The translations under genes were made by a program, and so were the position numbers. DNA of 64,000 nucleotides from Panopea generosa (lineage: Eukaryota > Mollusca > Bivalvia > Adapedonta > Hiatellidae): the NCBI GenBank assembly GCA_029582155.1, contig CM055899.1, forward strand, positions 69,895,719-69,959,718. Reading direction: 5' to 3'. Positions 28,401-43,400 of the stretch are shown one piece after another. The notes beneath the pieces are model-generated. The model worked only from the letters and a program-made list of their open reading frames with translations. It did no database searches and was not told the origin of the DNA. Positions within the stretch are counted from its first letter, which is position 1, and the number at the start of each line of letters is the position of its first letter.

Positions 28401-31400
28401 TAAATAAGTATTCATTTTTCGAAAGCTTGGAAACAAATCTGTTACCTCCTGGCAAAATACAAATAGTTTTGCAAATTACTGAAGATGATAATTTGATAAG
28501 GTGCTGGTGTTTGTGATGGAAGAGTTGTTATTACAAAATTAGTTTTTTGGGTGCCAAAAATGACATATAATTCTGATGGACTTACGTATGTTGTAAAAAA
28601 ATCACATGATCTCGATAAATGGACTTATCTTAGGGAAATGATAGAAGAATCAGCTAGTTCGAAGCAAGTAGTTCAATCCTTTAGAATAACTGCTGGTGTT
28701 AGGGACCTGAAACATGGTTTCATTTATTTACAAAGAACTAACAAATAAAATAATCAAGAACAAAACCCACATCTCTTTGATACGTTTAAACTCAATACTA
28801 ATTTCGACGTTTGCTCTTTGTCCTCTGCTCGATTAGAGGTTGGTAATGGAGAATATTATCCAGAAACTTAATATAGTAAGGATAATATTGTTAGGATATT
28901 AAGAAATGTTATTAATTATTCGTATAAACAAAGTGATAAAAACACTTTATCGTTATTGAATATGATCATTTTTCAATCTTTATTTGGACTTTTGTACTTT
29001 AACTTGGGTGGTAGTTCTACCCATATTGTTAGTATTCATCCTAAACAAATCACGTTAAATTTTAAGTTAAATTCTACTCCTATTTGGTATTACAAAATCT
29101 ACACACTTAGTATGTATAAGGAAAGCGTTGTTATAAATAAAGTAAGAAATGAATTAATTATTATGTTTAAATAATATATATGACATACACTTTGCATCCA
29201 GAAAATTAAACAGACGGACAAAAGAGAAGTTTGGCAAATGCTTTTAATAAAAGAAGAGAATTAATATTGAGGTTGAAAAAATAAGCAATTAAATGCTGCT
29301 GCTGGAGCCGTGTCGTTGATGCTAACTGGTAACCAAATAAAAGTAACTAACAAAGTCCAACGATTGGGTGTTGGGTTAGATTTAAATATTTCCAAGACAC
29401 AAATGATTGCTCGAGAAAAATATTGTGGATTCCTTGGTGCATTGAGTGGCTAAGTGTCTACTGGAATAAGTAAACATTTGGAAGTAGAATACTTTCAACT
29501 GATGATAATGGTAAGAGAAAATTAATTCATCCGGTTATTTAAACAAGTCCCAGATTGATAAATTAAAAAAAAATCAAATAGTATGAAAATGATTAATAAT
29601 CAAATGCAAAATGGAGGATTTCTCGGTTTATTAGCTTAGTTAGGAATACCTCTTATCGGATCGCTTATTACTAGTTTGACAGGAAAGGGCCTCCGTGTAG
29701 GTAATGGCTTGCAAATTGGACCGCTGAAGGGACGGAGCTTGCAGATAGGACCGCGTGGAGGTCGGTCAAAAAAAATTTGCGGATAAACTTATTAGTAACT
29801 TTGATATATAAGAATGAATTAAGATATTAAAAAATTCATAACTTCAGTGGGGTATTTAGCTGGATATATTATATTGCTGGATTGACAGAACGTACCGGAA
29901 GGCTTGACACATAGTATATTATACTGCTGGTTTGACAGTACGTATCGGAAGCCCAGTCACACAGTACATACTACTGCTGGTTTGACAGTACGACCTTGAA
30001 GCCCAGCAATACAGTATATTATACTGCTGGTTTGACAGTACGCACTAGAAGCCCAGCAGTACAGTACATTATACCGCTGGTTTGACAGTAGGTACTGGAA
30101 ACCCAATCACACAGTACATAATACTGCTGGTTTGACAGTACGACCTGGAAGCCAAGCAACACAGTACATTATACTGCTAGTTTGACAGTACATACTGGAA
30201 GCACAGTCACACAGTATATCATACTGCTGGTTTGGCAGTACGTACAGTACATTATAGTGCTGGTTTGACAGTATGTACAGTACATTATACTGCTGGTTTG
30301 ACAGTAGGAACTGGAAACCAAGCAACACAGTATATTATACTGCTGGTTTGACAGAATGTGCTGGAAGCCTAGTCACACAGTATATTATACTGCTGGTTTG
30401 ACAGTACGTACTGGAAGCCCAGTAACACAGTATATTAAACTGTTTGTTTGAAAGTACGTACTGGAAGCCCAGTAACACAGTATATTATACTACTGGTTTG
30501 AAAGTACGTACTTGAAGCCCAGTCACACAGTATATTATACTGCTGGTTTGACAGTACGTACAATACATTATACTGCTGGTTTGACAGAAAGTACAGTACA
30601 TTATTCTGCTGGTTTTACAGTACGTACTCGAAACCCAACAACACAGTATATTTTACTGCTGGTTTGACAGAATGTACTGGAAGCCTAGTCACACAGTATA
30701 TTATACTGCTGGTTTGAAAGTTAGTACTTGAAGCCTAGCAACACAGTATGTTATACTGCTGGTTTGACAGAATGTACTGGAAGCCTAGTCAAATAGTATA
30801 TTATACTGCTGGATTGACAGAATGTACTGGAAGCCCCGTAACACAGTATATTATACTGCTGGTTTGACAGTACGTACTTGAAGCCCAGCAACACAGTATG
30901 TTATACTGCTGGTTTGACAGAATGTACTGGAAGCCTAGTCACACAGTAAATTATACTGATGGTTTGACAGTACGTACTGGAAGCCCAGTAACACAGTATA
31001 TTATACTGCTGGTTTGACAGTACGTATTGTAAGCTCAGAACATCACCTCCTAAAGCGCCTGCTAAAGCGATATTATTTCTGTTACATGCAACACCGAAAT
31101 ACCACCATGATTCTTAATACATTTCTATAATACTGCGTCGAAGTAGGGAAGGCGACTGTGTCAGGTTCAGACAATTTATACTACCTTCCTATCATTAATG
31201 ATCAATAAAATATAAAAATAACTTAAATATCATTTTTGCTCTAATAATGACGTCTTCCTTTATGATAGCAGCTGCTCAATGTGTCTGCTGACATGTTTCA
31301 TAGCAGTTCAAATAAACTGTACTCGTAAAACTGACTTAGGATATATTGGTGAAAAGGGGACGAAAATAAGGTACACGGTCATAAATGTAGTAACCAGTCA

Positions 31401-34400
31401 CTATATTCAGGTACAATACACCATTACACGTCATATTATTTTCGTGACGTACTCCCTTCATTTAAATAGCTGTGGTACGTACGACGTGTCGAAAGTGAAA
31501 GACCATATTGTAGTTTGACCCAGTAATATGAGTTCTGGTGTTCGGTATTTAACGTATCACACCATGAATACATTTGCTCTCTTGTAACATTGTATGCTCA
31601 AATCATAGTAAAACAAACAAAACCTGCAGCCTGTATCTAGGCCACTATTATTGTCATGTTTAAAATCTGCAATTATAAAGAATCAAATATACCTTGAAAT
31701 TCAATGTTTTTTGGTACGTTTCAATTTCCAGAGTAATAATGTATCAACAATTCGCCCACGAGGAGACTCGACATATCATTTCTGACGTAAACTATGCTAG
31801 AAATCTGATATCAGCACCAAAAATTAAGTGGTGATTTCAAAATAAAACCTGAACTTTTAACAGATGAAAGGAATAAATAAATAAATCACTGAAATATAAA
31901 GCCAAAATAGGGAAGCATAGTTTTAGCTCTATCCCCTTCATCTCTCCTGAGTATTCAAGGAAGATAGTAGTACACCGAATCTTACAGTTATCATTCACTG
32001 TGGCTTGTAAATAAAGTATATCTTAATCAGTTATCATTTACTGCGGAGTGTAAATAAAATATATCTTAATCAGTTATCATTCACTGTGGCTTGTAAATAA
32101 AATATATCTTTATCAGTTATCATTCAATGTGGCTTGTAAATAAAGTATATCTTAATCAGTTATCATTCACTGTGGCTTGTAAATAAAGTATATCGTTATC
32201 AGTTATCATTCACTGTGGCTTGTAAATAAAGTATATCTTAATCAGTTATCATTCACTGTGGCTTGTAAATAAAGTATATCGTTATCAGTTATCATTCACT
32301 GTGGCTTGTAAATAAAGTATATCGTTATCAGTTATCATTCACTGTGGCTTGCAAATAAAGTATATCGTTATCAGTTATCATTCACTGTGGCTTGTAAATA
32401 AAATATATCTTAATCAGTTATCATTCACTGTGGCTTGTAAATAAAATATATATTAATCAGTTATCATTCACTGTGGAGTGTAAATAAAATATATCTTAAT
32501 CAGGTGTATGTGTCGTCAGGGGTGTTTAATGACTGATGCTTTTCACCTTTCCATGTTGCGCTCTGAGCTTTCACAGCATACTTTTATCAGACAGTATTCA
32601 CTTGACTTTCCTTTAGATTACATCAACGCTGCTCGGGTGTACTTCAATGCCAAATGTGGACTTTTCAATAATTCTTATTACCACCTATACAGCAATACAC
32701 AAGTTTCGTATGACAACTTATGGAATTCGAATCATGTTCTCCACCAGAACCATTAAAACGCCTGAGTTAATTAATCCCTTATTCCCCGCTACAAAACCTC
32801 CCTACAATACACGTCTAATACGCATTCAATACAAGATTAATCCGGAGTCACGTATAAATGTGTCTTTATATAAATGAAATAAAAAAAATCATGTAGTATA
32901 ACTTAAGCAGATGAGAAATGGATTCGAATTTCGAACTATTAAACGAAAACTTACTATTGGGAAGACACCTTTTCGATTGCCGTAAGGTATGTTCTGTTAT
33001 ACAAACTGCTGTATATCACGATTTACAAAACAACTTCTAGTATTTTATACCATATAGAAGTACGATGCGTTACAGAAATAACGAAATCATAATCGTTTAT
33101 GATGTATGAGTTTTGTATGTATCTTTAGTTTGGGAAAAGATCATCGACAAAGAAATTTTATTGGCAAGTTTGTGACTTGGTCTTTCCCTTTTGACAGAGT
33201 ATATACAGAGTATATACTGAGTATATATTGAGTATATACAGAGTATAAACAGAGTATACGCAGAGTATATATTGAATACACTAGTCACTACATACGATCC
33301 ATTTGCAAGTGTAACAAAATGACCAAGGGCCGACAACTCACAAGGGTAGAATACAATCGTACACGAAGTAAAATTTACAATTTTAATTTTACATGAATAA
33401 AATTACGAATATACAAGTATACAATAAATACAAATTAAAGATAATTACTCAACACAAAAAAACACAGCTGATTAAAAAAAAATGTCCTATGGTGGTATTA
33501 ACCCTTTTTTTCACAGTTCTATCTCCTACACGTACGAAACCTACATCGCGATTTAAACTGCTTTTATCATTCGAATGTTTATAAAAATGCACTAAATACT
33601 TCTCGAGTCCAGATATCGTAGATTTAGCATCACTCGTCCCTTGCGGCGGTGGCTATATAACTGGGTTGTCTCCCCTAGAACTCTTTACTGAGTATATGGC
33701 TTAACGTCACCCTGTACCGACTTTCGATCGTATTTCGACGTCAGGAACGTCAAGTCGTTCATATGACGAATATGTGGGTTGCTGTCCTACGACTGTATTT
33801 CCACCAACTGACTTCCTGTCAAGTCTATATGTTGTTAACGCAGCGGACACATTCCACGCTTACGTCTAAAAACGGCAACATTATATATATAAACTCAGAT
33901 TTACTAGTTACTCAAATATGTAATGACATGGCGTCTATTACTTACCATCTATCAATTTTCATGGTATTTTATCAATATATGATAATAGTGCATACATCTC
34001 TAACCATCTAATAGTTTCATGGTAGATTTATCAACATATTATAACAGTTCATTCAATTTTTACCATATAACAGTTTCATGGTAAATTTATCATTATATGA
34101 TAATAGTTCATACATCTCTAACCATCTAATAGTTTCATGGTAGATTTATCAACATATTATATACGACCCTCAGTCAATCTCAACATAGCAATTATATCTC
34201 TGCATAACTCCTCATTATAATATATATAATTTAACAATAACAGACCAATTCTGTATCTATTCACTTTATGAATATTAGAATAACAATCAACAAATTTTAC
34301 TTACAAATATCAATCAATTCTTACATGGTGAATCTCAATACTTCATCGTAAACACAATATCAACAGCTCAGATTCCTCATCCTATATTCTAACAAAACGC

Positions 34401-37400
34401 TTTTCAGTACCGTGGATGTGTATTAAATTGCATACATTACCGTCGGAATGGATATGAACAATTTATACAACTTTACTTAGATCTTATTATGTCAAAAATA
34501 TATCATCCCATTGGTGCAATAAGGTACCAAGTGACATTTTCATAGTTTTGAGATAATCGCGTTTAAAGGTTTGGGAATGACTCGTAAATCAGTAATTTAT
34601 TACTTTCAAATAATTTTAACATTAGTTGATACATTATGATTTGTTTTATACGTCTTAAAAGTTTAAAATTAATATTTTACCAAATTATGATGATTTTGAT
34701 TATTTTAGCACTTGGTACCTTTTGTATTAAACAAATGTAAAATAATTTCAGTGCGCAAACGAGCCACATGGCATATATATCAGACATTTAAACACAACAT
34801 AATATAAAATTCACATACCCATATGCCGTTATGTACTGGAACAGTAACATGCTCAATCTTTACTCGTCAAAACTACACCCAAAGATGATTCTGCTAACTG
34901 GACATTGTTTCCATAACAGAGTCAGCATTTATAGCAAAACCGTCCACATACCTTAGTGAATTTCGTGTAAATCATGAAACAACAAACCCTCAAACATCGT
35001 ACGAAGCGTATTTAACGCTTTTAGGCCAATGTTAACCTAAATTAAGTTTATGACAAATAAACCCGTTTAATTATTCTAACTTTCTTAATTCTTAATGGAA
35101 TTTGATGAACAAAACTTCAAAAATGATTTATTCTTTAATAAAAGAATGAAAATGTAAAAATATCTTAAAAACGTTGCTCCTATCGATCTAGCAATACATT
35201 TTAACAATTCCACGCTACCTGACCTAAATATAGCCTTTATCCCTACACTGGACACGTACTAGCTGACACTACTAAATAAGGCCACAACATCCTAACTATT
35301 TTGTTACAGCAAGACAAAATATACGATAAAAAAATTGATAGATTTTACTAACATTAATTAACACATAGCTAAATAAGTAACTGATCGTATTTTTTGTATG
35401 TACATAAAATTTTCTCTTAATCTTTTAACATTATTTAATTAATATTAAACAAGCTACTTAACATTTTCCTCTATCTATTTCTAGAAAACAGTGTGATAGT
35501 GGTGGTGTCCTGTGTTTCTGTATTGGCGGTTGTTGCAGTGGCTACCGTCATTGGTTATATCATCAGGTAATTGTAGCGATAAACTGTCACTGTTGTGCAC
35601 TGTGTAAAGATAACCGGAATATAAAGTATATCAATCTTAATGTGTACATCTATCTATCTGTGTTTTTACCAATTTAGCCCAACTTTATAAAAATATATGA
35701 AATCTTCAAATCAAATATTCAAATCTAAATATCTATCCAAGCATGTAATACCCAGCACATGCTGCCAAATAAACCGGCTAGGAGATTTTAATATTCTTTG
35801 TCGCGTCTTTTGATGAAACGACAGGGGAATAGCGCGATCGAGTGCAACTGTTTGTCAGGTGTTTGTCAAGTGTTTGTCAACTGTTTGTCAAGTGTTTTAG
35901 CTCCCTGGTGTCGAATTTTGCCATTGGCGTTTCAATTCGATGAACCCTATCTGTTTAAAATGACAGAACTTTGACATGTGTATGAATAGTTTTTTTAGTT
36001 TTCCACTTCCAGACATAATTCAGTTCGATGAGCCCTCGTGTTTCTCCTTCTGTATGCATCTGTGTTTGTTATTTGTATGTCATATATTCTCTGTATTTAT
36101 TGTGTCTGTGCTACATTGGTATATTTGTCGTCTGAAAGCTCTTTATCTGTTAGTTATGTGGTTTTTTTTTATTAAAGCTGTTATTTTACTGTAAGCTGAT
36201 TTTATGTTTAGGATTTGTTTGGAAGATATTCAAGTTATATGAACTTATGTCTGTTTTAATATTCTAGAAAATGTATTCTATATTACACGAGTTGTGTGTT
36301 ATAAATTGATTCTGTTAATACTGTTATATTGGCCAAAACCGTTGAATGCTACTTCTCTTGTTGGATATAGATAATGTCTGGAAATGGAAAACAAAACAAA
36401 CTATTCATACACATGTCAAAGTTCTGTCACTTTAAACGAACTTCTATCATCTAAGGAGAAATCCACGACACTAAAGTTTCATATGCAGTGATGTCACGAC
36501 AGACAGACTGCGAATGCTTTTGGCAATACGTTGATATCAAATAACCACGATTATTCCAGGAAACGTCAAATAGAGAATATCATGATGAAGGGTGTATGGA
36601 AAGTTAACATCAATGAAATAGAGTTACAGAAGTCAAAGGCCGGCATTGGATCAAGAGTAAGTGTAGTCGTGTTGTAGGGTGTATGGAAAGTTAACATCAA
36701 TGAAATAGAGTTACAGAAGTCAAAGGCCGGCATTGGATCAAGAGTAAGTGTAGTCGTCTTTGTATTTTTATCTCTCTTCTTCTCATTTTATCTGTTTAAT
36801 CAGTTACTGGGAAAATGTATTCTCCTGTCATACTGAATGTATTTACATTTACTTAAATTTGGCTAATTACTTTTAATAGACATTGATATATACATAATTG
36901 TATATTCTACAATTTAATACATCATTTTATTTCTTACAGATGAATTTCAACAGAACTGCAATTTCACAGTCAAATATATCTACAGATTCGCAATTAAGTA
37001 AGCGGTTACATTTTATTATTTGAAAAAATGACATTTAAAAGGGACACACCTCTATATCGATAGATGTTCTTATAGTGCTAATGGTTAGAAGGCATAGTAT
37101 TGTGATCATTTATGTCAAAACTAATTCGACGATAATGATTATATAAAATTGTTTAATACTTTATTGAATACGAATACTAGTTGTTAAAGTTGGATATTAA
37201 CGTATACAGGTGTACACTACTAAACCTTCATGATCGGGTTGGGTCCGATTAGTTCAGTCATTATCATTCATCTCTCACCGCTGATTCAAGTGAGAATATT
37301 ATCAGTTACTTGTAGAGATGGGATGTGCTCGAGTACTGGTTAACTTTCCAGGATCCCATGAAATAATGGTTAGGTTAACTGATCGTCTGTAAGCCCTAGA

Positions 37401-40400
37401 TGGCATAAAATGACACTAAATATGCAATCAATCAATCATTCATGACTGGTCATCCGGATTTATTGATATTAGGTCAACATGAGTTTGTAAAGTTCATATC
37501 TTAATCAACAATCTTATGAAAAAATTGTTTTTACATATGTTCCGAAAACTTTATTTAAATTAATAAAGCAACAAGTACGAAGGTTTTGTAATGCTCAATT
37601 CGATGGATATACAAGATATATATATATATATAATGTTGTTACATGCATATTTCTGTCTGAATTTTGATGAAAAATTTCAAAATGTGACTTAGGAATGTGT
37701 TTATTAAATTGTATATTAAAATATGAATTATACAAACTCATGTTTACGATATATTAAAATCCAGGTGACCGATTTTGGAAGTGAAGTTTAATGTGTGAAA
37801 ATGTAACAAACTGTATTAAAACATCAGTTGTAATGTTAAGAGATCTGTATAAACGTTTTTACGAATAACAATTTAAACGGGGAATGAACAAATACATCAC
37901 TGCCCATAGAACATATTATATTAGAAGATTTCAAACTACGTTCATTGTCTCGCCGCGACGGCGGCGGTGTCAAACATTTATATTTAGCTCCAATGATAGG
38001 TTTTCGTTTTTACACTATTTCTCAACAAGTACAAGTGCTAGAAAACTCATACTTGGATCATAGTTACAACTAACACCCTTCATTGCATTATATACTGCAG
38101 ATGCTGAGTGTGACCTTCATTTCATGGTCCATTGACATTGTTTAATGATGAATTTTGCATTGACCTAAAACGATAAGTTTTCATTTTAAACTATTTCTCA
38201 ATAAATACTACTGAAAGGACATTCATACTTGGATCATAGTTACAAAGCACACCCTGCATTACATAATATAATGTAGATGCTGAGTACTTTTTTTAAAAAA
38301 AAATTTTTTTTTCTTATTCTTATATTTTCATTTTTTTTTTTTTTTTTTTTTTTTTGTTATTTTGTTATTTATATTTTTTTTAAGTATGATTTACTTAGAA
38401 ATACTGGTTAAATTTTTTTGTTTCAAATATGTTATACTTAGAAATAATTGTTTAAGTTTTTTGTGCAATTACCATCAAGTTTATATTTCAAAAATCGCTT
38501 AATGTATTTGATGGAAACTTCACACAATACTTCTTCAATATGTCTTAGTCAATAAACCTACTTCATTAACCAAGTTAGATAACTCTTGCATGAATATAAT
38601 GCAAATTCTTGTGTCAAATTTTTGCAAATCGTGGCTGTTACGAAATTCATCAAATCAAATAACTATTGGAAATAACCACTCTTTAATATATTATGGAATA
38701 TATTATGGAAGTTGTTATGTAATTTCTCTGTTACCACTGGATTCAAACAATGATTTTTTAGCTTTACAGATACATGCGGCCATTTTTGTCATTGTATTTT
38801 TTTTCTTTCCTCCCATGTTTATATTAACGGTCAAAGCGGACACGGGGAGACATGACATTCCGCGGAATTCTTGATTTACCTTCTTTTATTTCGACAACCG
38901 CAGAATTATAAATATTAAATAAAGTTTCTGTTGTGATAACAATATATTTCTTTTATTACTTGTGTGCTGTTAATGGATGCAATTTCTATGTTCACAGGTA
39001 ACACAAAAGCTTTATTCACTACTGTTGGTATTTTGAATGGCCAAATGATTTGTGTAAAAACCATCAAAAAGCAGAATCAAAGCTTAACTAGAGATGATCT
39101 TATACAACTTAAGACGGTATGTTGTATTACAGTCCTTATAGCACTAGCTTAATGTTAGCTTCTAAGGATTAAACTAGTATAGTTTCTTTCAGTGAACATT
39201 TTTTTAATGGGGTTTAATGCCATTTTCAACACATTTCTTTTTATATGTCATATCCAGTGTTATTGATGGAGGAAGATTTCAGACTGAGCAGAACCACCGT
39301 CTTTTCACAAAAATAAAATTAAATAATGGACCTTATGCAAACTAATTATTCATACAAGATATTGTTCGGTTTTAAACGACCAGTAATAATTATATCACTT
39401 GATTTCAAGCAAGTTAGTTTAGATAATTAACAAAATAGCCACAATGCATTTGTCAAGTTAAAATAATTACACTCATATTAGATTACATTGTACAATGATT
39501 ACACTGTACACATACGAGGGGTTATCCAGAAGTTCGTGGACAAATTTCATAATATGAACATGACATGTCTGTATTTATTTGAAGTTTTACATGTATTATA
39601 TTTAATCTAACGGCACATTGTATGCAACGTATGAAGACAATATATATTCAAATAAAACAGTAACATGTATTTCAAATATGTCATGTACGCCTATCTGCCG
39701 CAGGCCAGATTTACGTTACGTCGTTGCGACGTCAATCTATTTTACAAGTAATTTTCCTACTCTTAGTCGTTGCTCCATTTATACTCGTTTAGCAACTGGG
39801 GAACCCAGCGAGCACTTAAATGCATGCTATTTTTTCTTAATTATCGTGTGCACTGTATTGTAACGTATTCTTAGTTCGCAGCATATTTCATGAATTGTAT
39901 TTCAGCAATCCTTATTAACACGTTAACGTGACATTGACGCGATTTTGACACAGAGCGACCACACATGTTATCATCCATTATTGTTTCTCACTGTATCGTT
40001 TGTGTTATCTGTAGATTACAAAATGCACTACAAATAACTTTCTCGGAGCTTTACTATGCATATTTATCGTCTGAATCAGTGTTTTGCTAATATTGACTTA
40101 AACTGTATTACTACTCGTTGTTTTACCTTTTCATTAGATGCACTATTTGCATATGAATGCATCTACATTTTCAACAGAAGTTGATTTAAACTCCTAACAC
40201 CTGCGTGCTATGCTGAAATGACATTGTCATGCAGATATTGATGCCGTGTCCTCAATAATATATTATTTACCGCGAGTGTTACGGGAAAATGATTGTTATT
40301 ATTCACATATTTGTCTGTCGAATTGTTCAACATTTTGAGCTGGGGCACTTATCATGTATGTATGTTGCTATGGATACCATAACATTATTACTGACATAAG

Positions 40401-43400
40401 AAATATACTAAAACACCGTACATCGATGACAAATACACCAATACTTAAGTTGTGAAAAATATAGCTATGCACTTGCATAAATATAGATTTTATTAAATTT
40501 GTCCACGAACTTCTGGATAATCCCTCGTATAACGCTGTACATAGATCATCGTCCTGTCGTTTTTAAATTTAGACAAAAAAAAATCAAAAAAAGTTTGTGT
40601 CACACAATATGTCATGAACCTAAAAATGCATTTTAGTAAACAAATATAACTAAATAAATATAGTTAGTGTCTGCATATCATAACATCGAAACAGATGTGA
40701 AAATATTTGTTTTAAGAAAGCTACTTGGGTTAAAAGAGCAGTATTACCTCCACAAACGTTGTGCTTAATGAAACAATAGTGACAATTTGATGGACAAAAA
40801 ACACATGTTTAATCAACATAGTCATATTACTTATATCTTGATTCAAAATGAACACATAATTCTCTTTAAAAAAGGGGGCGTATTTTAGATACAGGTTCTA
40901 TATAAGAATGATATACACCAAAAACATAACTACCTGCTGTTTTACAACTTTAAATCATTAAAGCCATCATTTTAAGACAATAACAATGCAGGACGCATAT
41001 CAGTTTATAATCGGAAGATAACGAAAAGCAGCTGACTGATACACGTTGTAGGCATTTCTCAGCTTTCATGTTAAACATGTATGCTTTTACAGATGCGGGA
41101 AATGGTAAATGACAAAATTAACCCCTTTATTGGAGCCTGTTTTGATACCCCGTCACCATGTGTTATCTTCATATATTGTCCTAAAGGGAGCTTACAGGTG
41201 AGTATAATTACTTAATATGTATTTACAATTACAAATAAAAAATATGAAAAGAAATAATACGATTAAATATAATCACCTGCATACAATTGCAGACATACCT
41301 AAAATACAAAAAGTTAATACACCGACATGCAATCATAGATACTTATGAAAAACGTTGATGCAATTAAAGACATATTTAAAACACTTATGTGCGATTATAG
41401 ACAATTACGGCGCTATTACTAATGTGAACATTGATGCAGATACAGGCAAGTATAAACACCGAGATCCAATTAAAAACAATTACGGCGCTATATCCAATAT
41501 GAACATTGATGCAGACAGAGGCAAGTATAAACACCAAGATCGAATTATAGACAATTACGGCGCTATTACCAATGTGAACATTGATGCAGATACAGGCAAG
41601 TATAAAGACCGAGATCCAATTAAAGATAATTTCGGCGCTATATCCAATATGAACATTGATGCAGACAGAAGCAAGTATAAACACCGAGATCCAATTATAG
41701 ACAATGACGGCGCTATTACCAATGTGAACATTGATACAAACACATGCAAGTATAAACACCAAGATCGAATTATAGACAATTACGGCGCTATTACCAATAT
41801 GAACATTGATACAAACACATATAAGTATAAACACCAAGATCGAATTATAGACAATTACGGCGCTATTACCAATATAAGCATTGATGCAAACACAGGCAAG
41901 TTTAAACACCTAGATCCAAATATAGACAATAACGGTGTTATTACCAATATAAACATTGAGGCAGACACAGTCAAGTATAAACACCAAGATCCAATTATAG
42001 ACAATTACAGAGCTTTAACCAATATGGACATTGATACAGACACAGGCTAGTATAAACACCTGATTCCAATTATAGACCATTAGGGCACTATATCCAATAT
42101 GAATATCGATGCAGACAGAGGCAAGTATAAACACTTAGATCCAATTATATTTTGCCTGTAGATATTCTAAACCTAACCTTTACAGCTTTCCTACCAGCCT
42201 TTATAATTAATAAGTTGCATACTTCAATATTGAAAGATGAATACAGAATATAAAACGAGCTTCTAACTGCTGCAGGCACATATGTTTTCTTTATTAATGT
42301 ATTTAAATGAGCAAATATGGGAATAAAAGTTCTTGATTATCTTGTAGTATATTGTCATTTACCACTAGATTTATTTTTACCTTCTATTTTATTGATAACA
42401 AGTCATAATTTATATTTTTTATAGAACAAAAACAAACATCTCAGTAAAACATGAGGTAGCGCGTCCACTATCACAAAAAAAATCCTTAACACATGCTCAG
42501 TGGTCATTACAAAATCATTATAAAACAATTATTTTCAGGATATTTTGGAAAATGACGACATCACACTTGACACAACCTTCAAACAGTCTTTGATGATGGA
42601 TCTTATATACGTAGGTGACCTTTAATATCACTCACGCAAAACACAAATACACCATTGCTATATTCGACACGATTCAAAAAATGATTGATTGATTGAATAT
42701 TTAGCGTCATTTTAATGCCATCGTTAGTTAACCTAACCACTGTTTCTTGGGATCCTAGAAAGTTAACCAGTACTCGAGCACAACCCATCTCCATAAGTAA
42801 CTGATAATTTTCTCACTTGAATCAGCGGTGAGAGATGAATTATAATAACTAAACTAATCGAATAAACAACCAAATGAAGGTTGAGTAGTGTACACCTGTA
42901 TACGTTAATATCCAACTTTAACAACTAGTTCTCGAACACACACCATCTCCGCACGTAACTAATAACTTCCCAACTTGAATCACTGGTGAGAGACGAATGA
43001 TAATGAGACATAATATTTATATTAATCATCACGGAGACTGTTGCCTGGCAGGGATTCGAACTCACGACCCCTGAATTGATAGTCAGACGCGTAATAGACT
43101 GAACTAATTGGGGCCGGCTGATGATTTAGAAAAATATTGTTGGATTTTAAACTGTGATTCACTTTACAAGCTGTGTTATGTTGAGTTAGCGGAAGTCATA
43201 CATAATATTCCATATTAACTCTATTACACGTTTCTATCGACAGCAAAGAGTTTAATCTTTCAAACCGTTTGGCAAATTGTCATATTTAACAAGAAACACT
43301 CAGAAAGAATTGAGATTTACTTATATACGTATATATAAAATAAATATTACAAATTTTATTAATTGCTTTCTTTCATATAAAACAGTTTAAAGGACAATTT

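Larger units (their letters stand above)
18268..29850. mobile_element. Decayed Polinton (Maverick) virus-like element
   Basis: Two divergent gene modules face away from a 75-bp gap at 24406-24480. Leftward: a coiled-coil unknown gene, a deoxynucleoside kinase, an unknown small ORF and protein-primed DNA polymerase B. Rightward: packaging ATPase, unknowns, penton-like minor capsid protein, a small hydrophobic protein, major capsid protein and short C-terminal genes. PolB + FtsK-like ATPase + jelly-roll capsids define Polintons. No retroviral-type integrase, cysteine protease or terminal inverted repeats were found, and the right end runs into a 50-bp array, so the element is truncated. Every large gene carries stops or frameshifts. 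Confidence 0.88.

Noticed and set aside
32508..32877. Two overlapping ORFs of 82 and 76 codons
   Set aside because: No recognisable domain, and no codon pattern that favours either frame.
43040..43116. Functional tRNA gene
   Set aside because: The B box is good, but the cloverleaf does not close cleanly and the segment continues into a SINE body shared with other copies.
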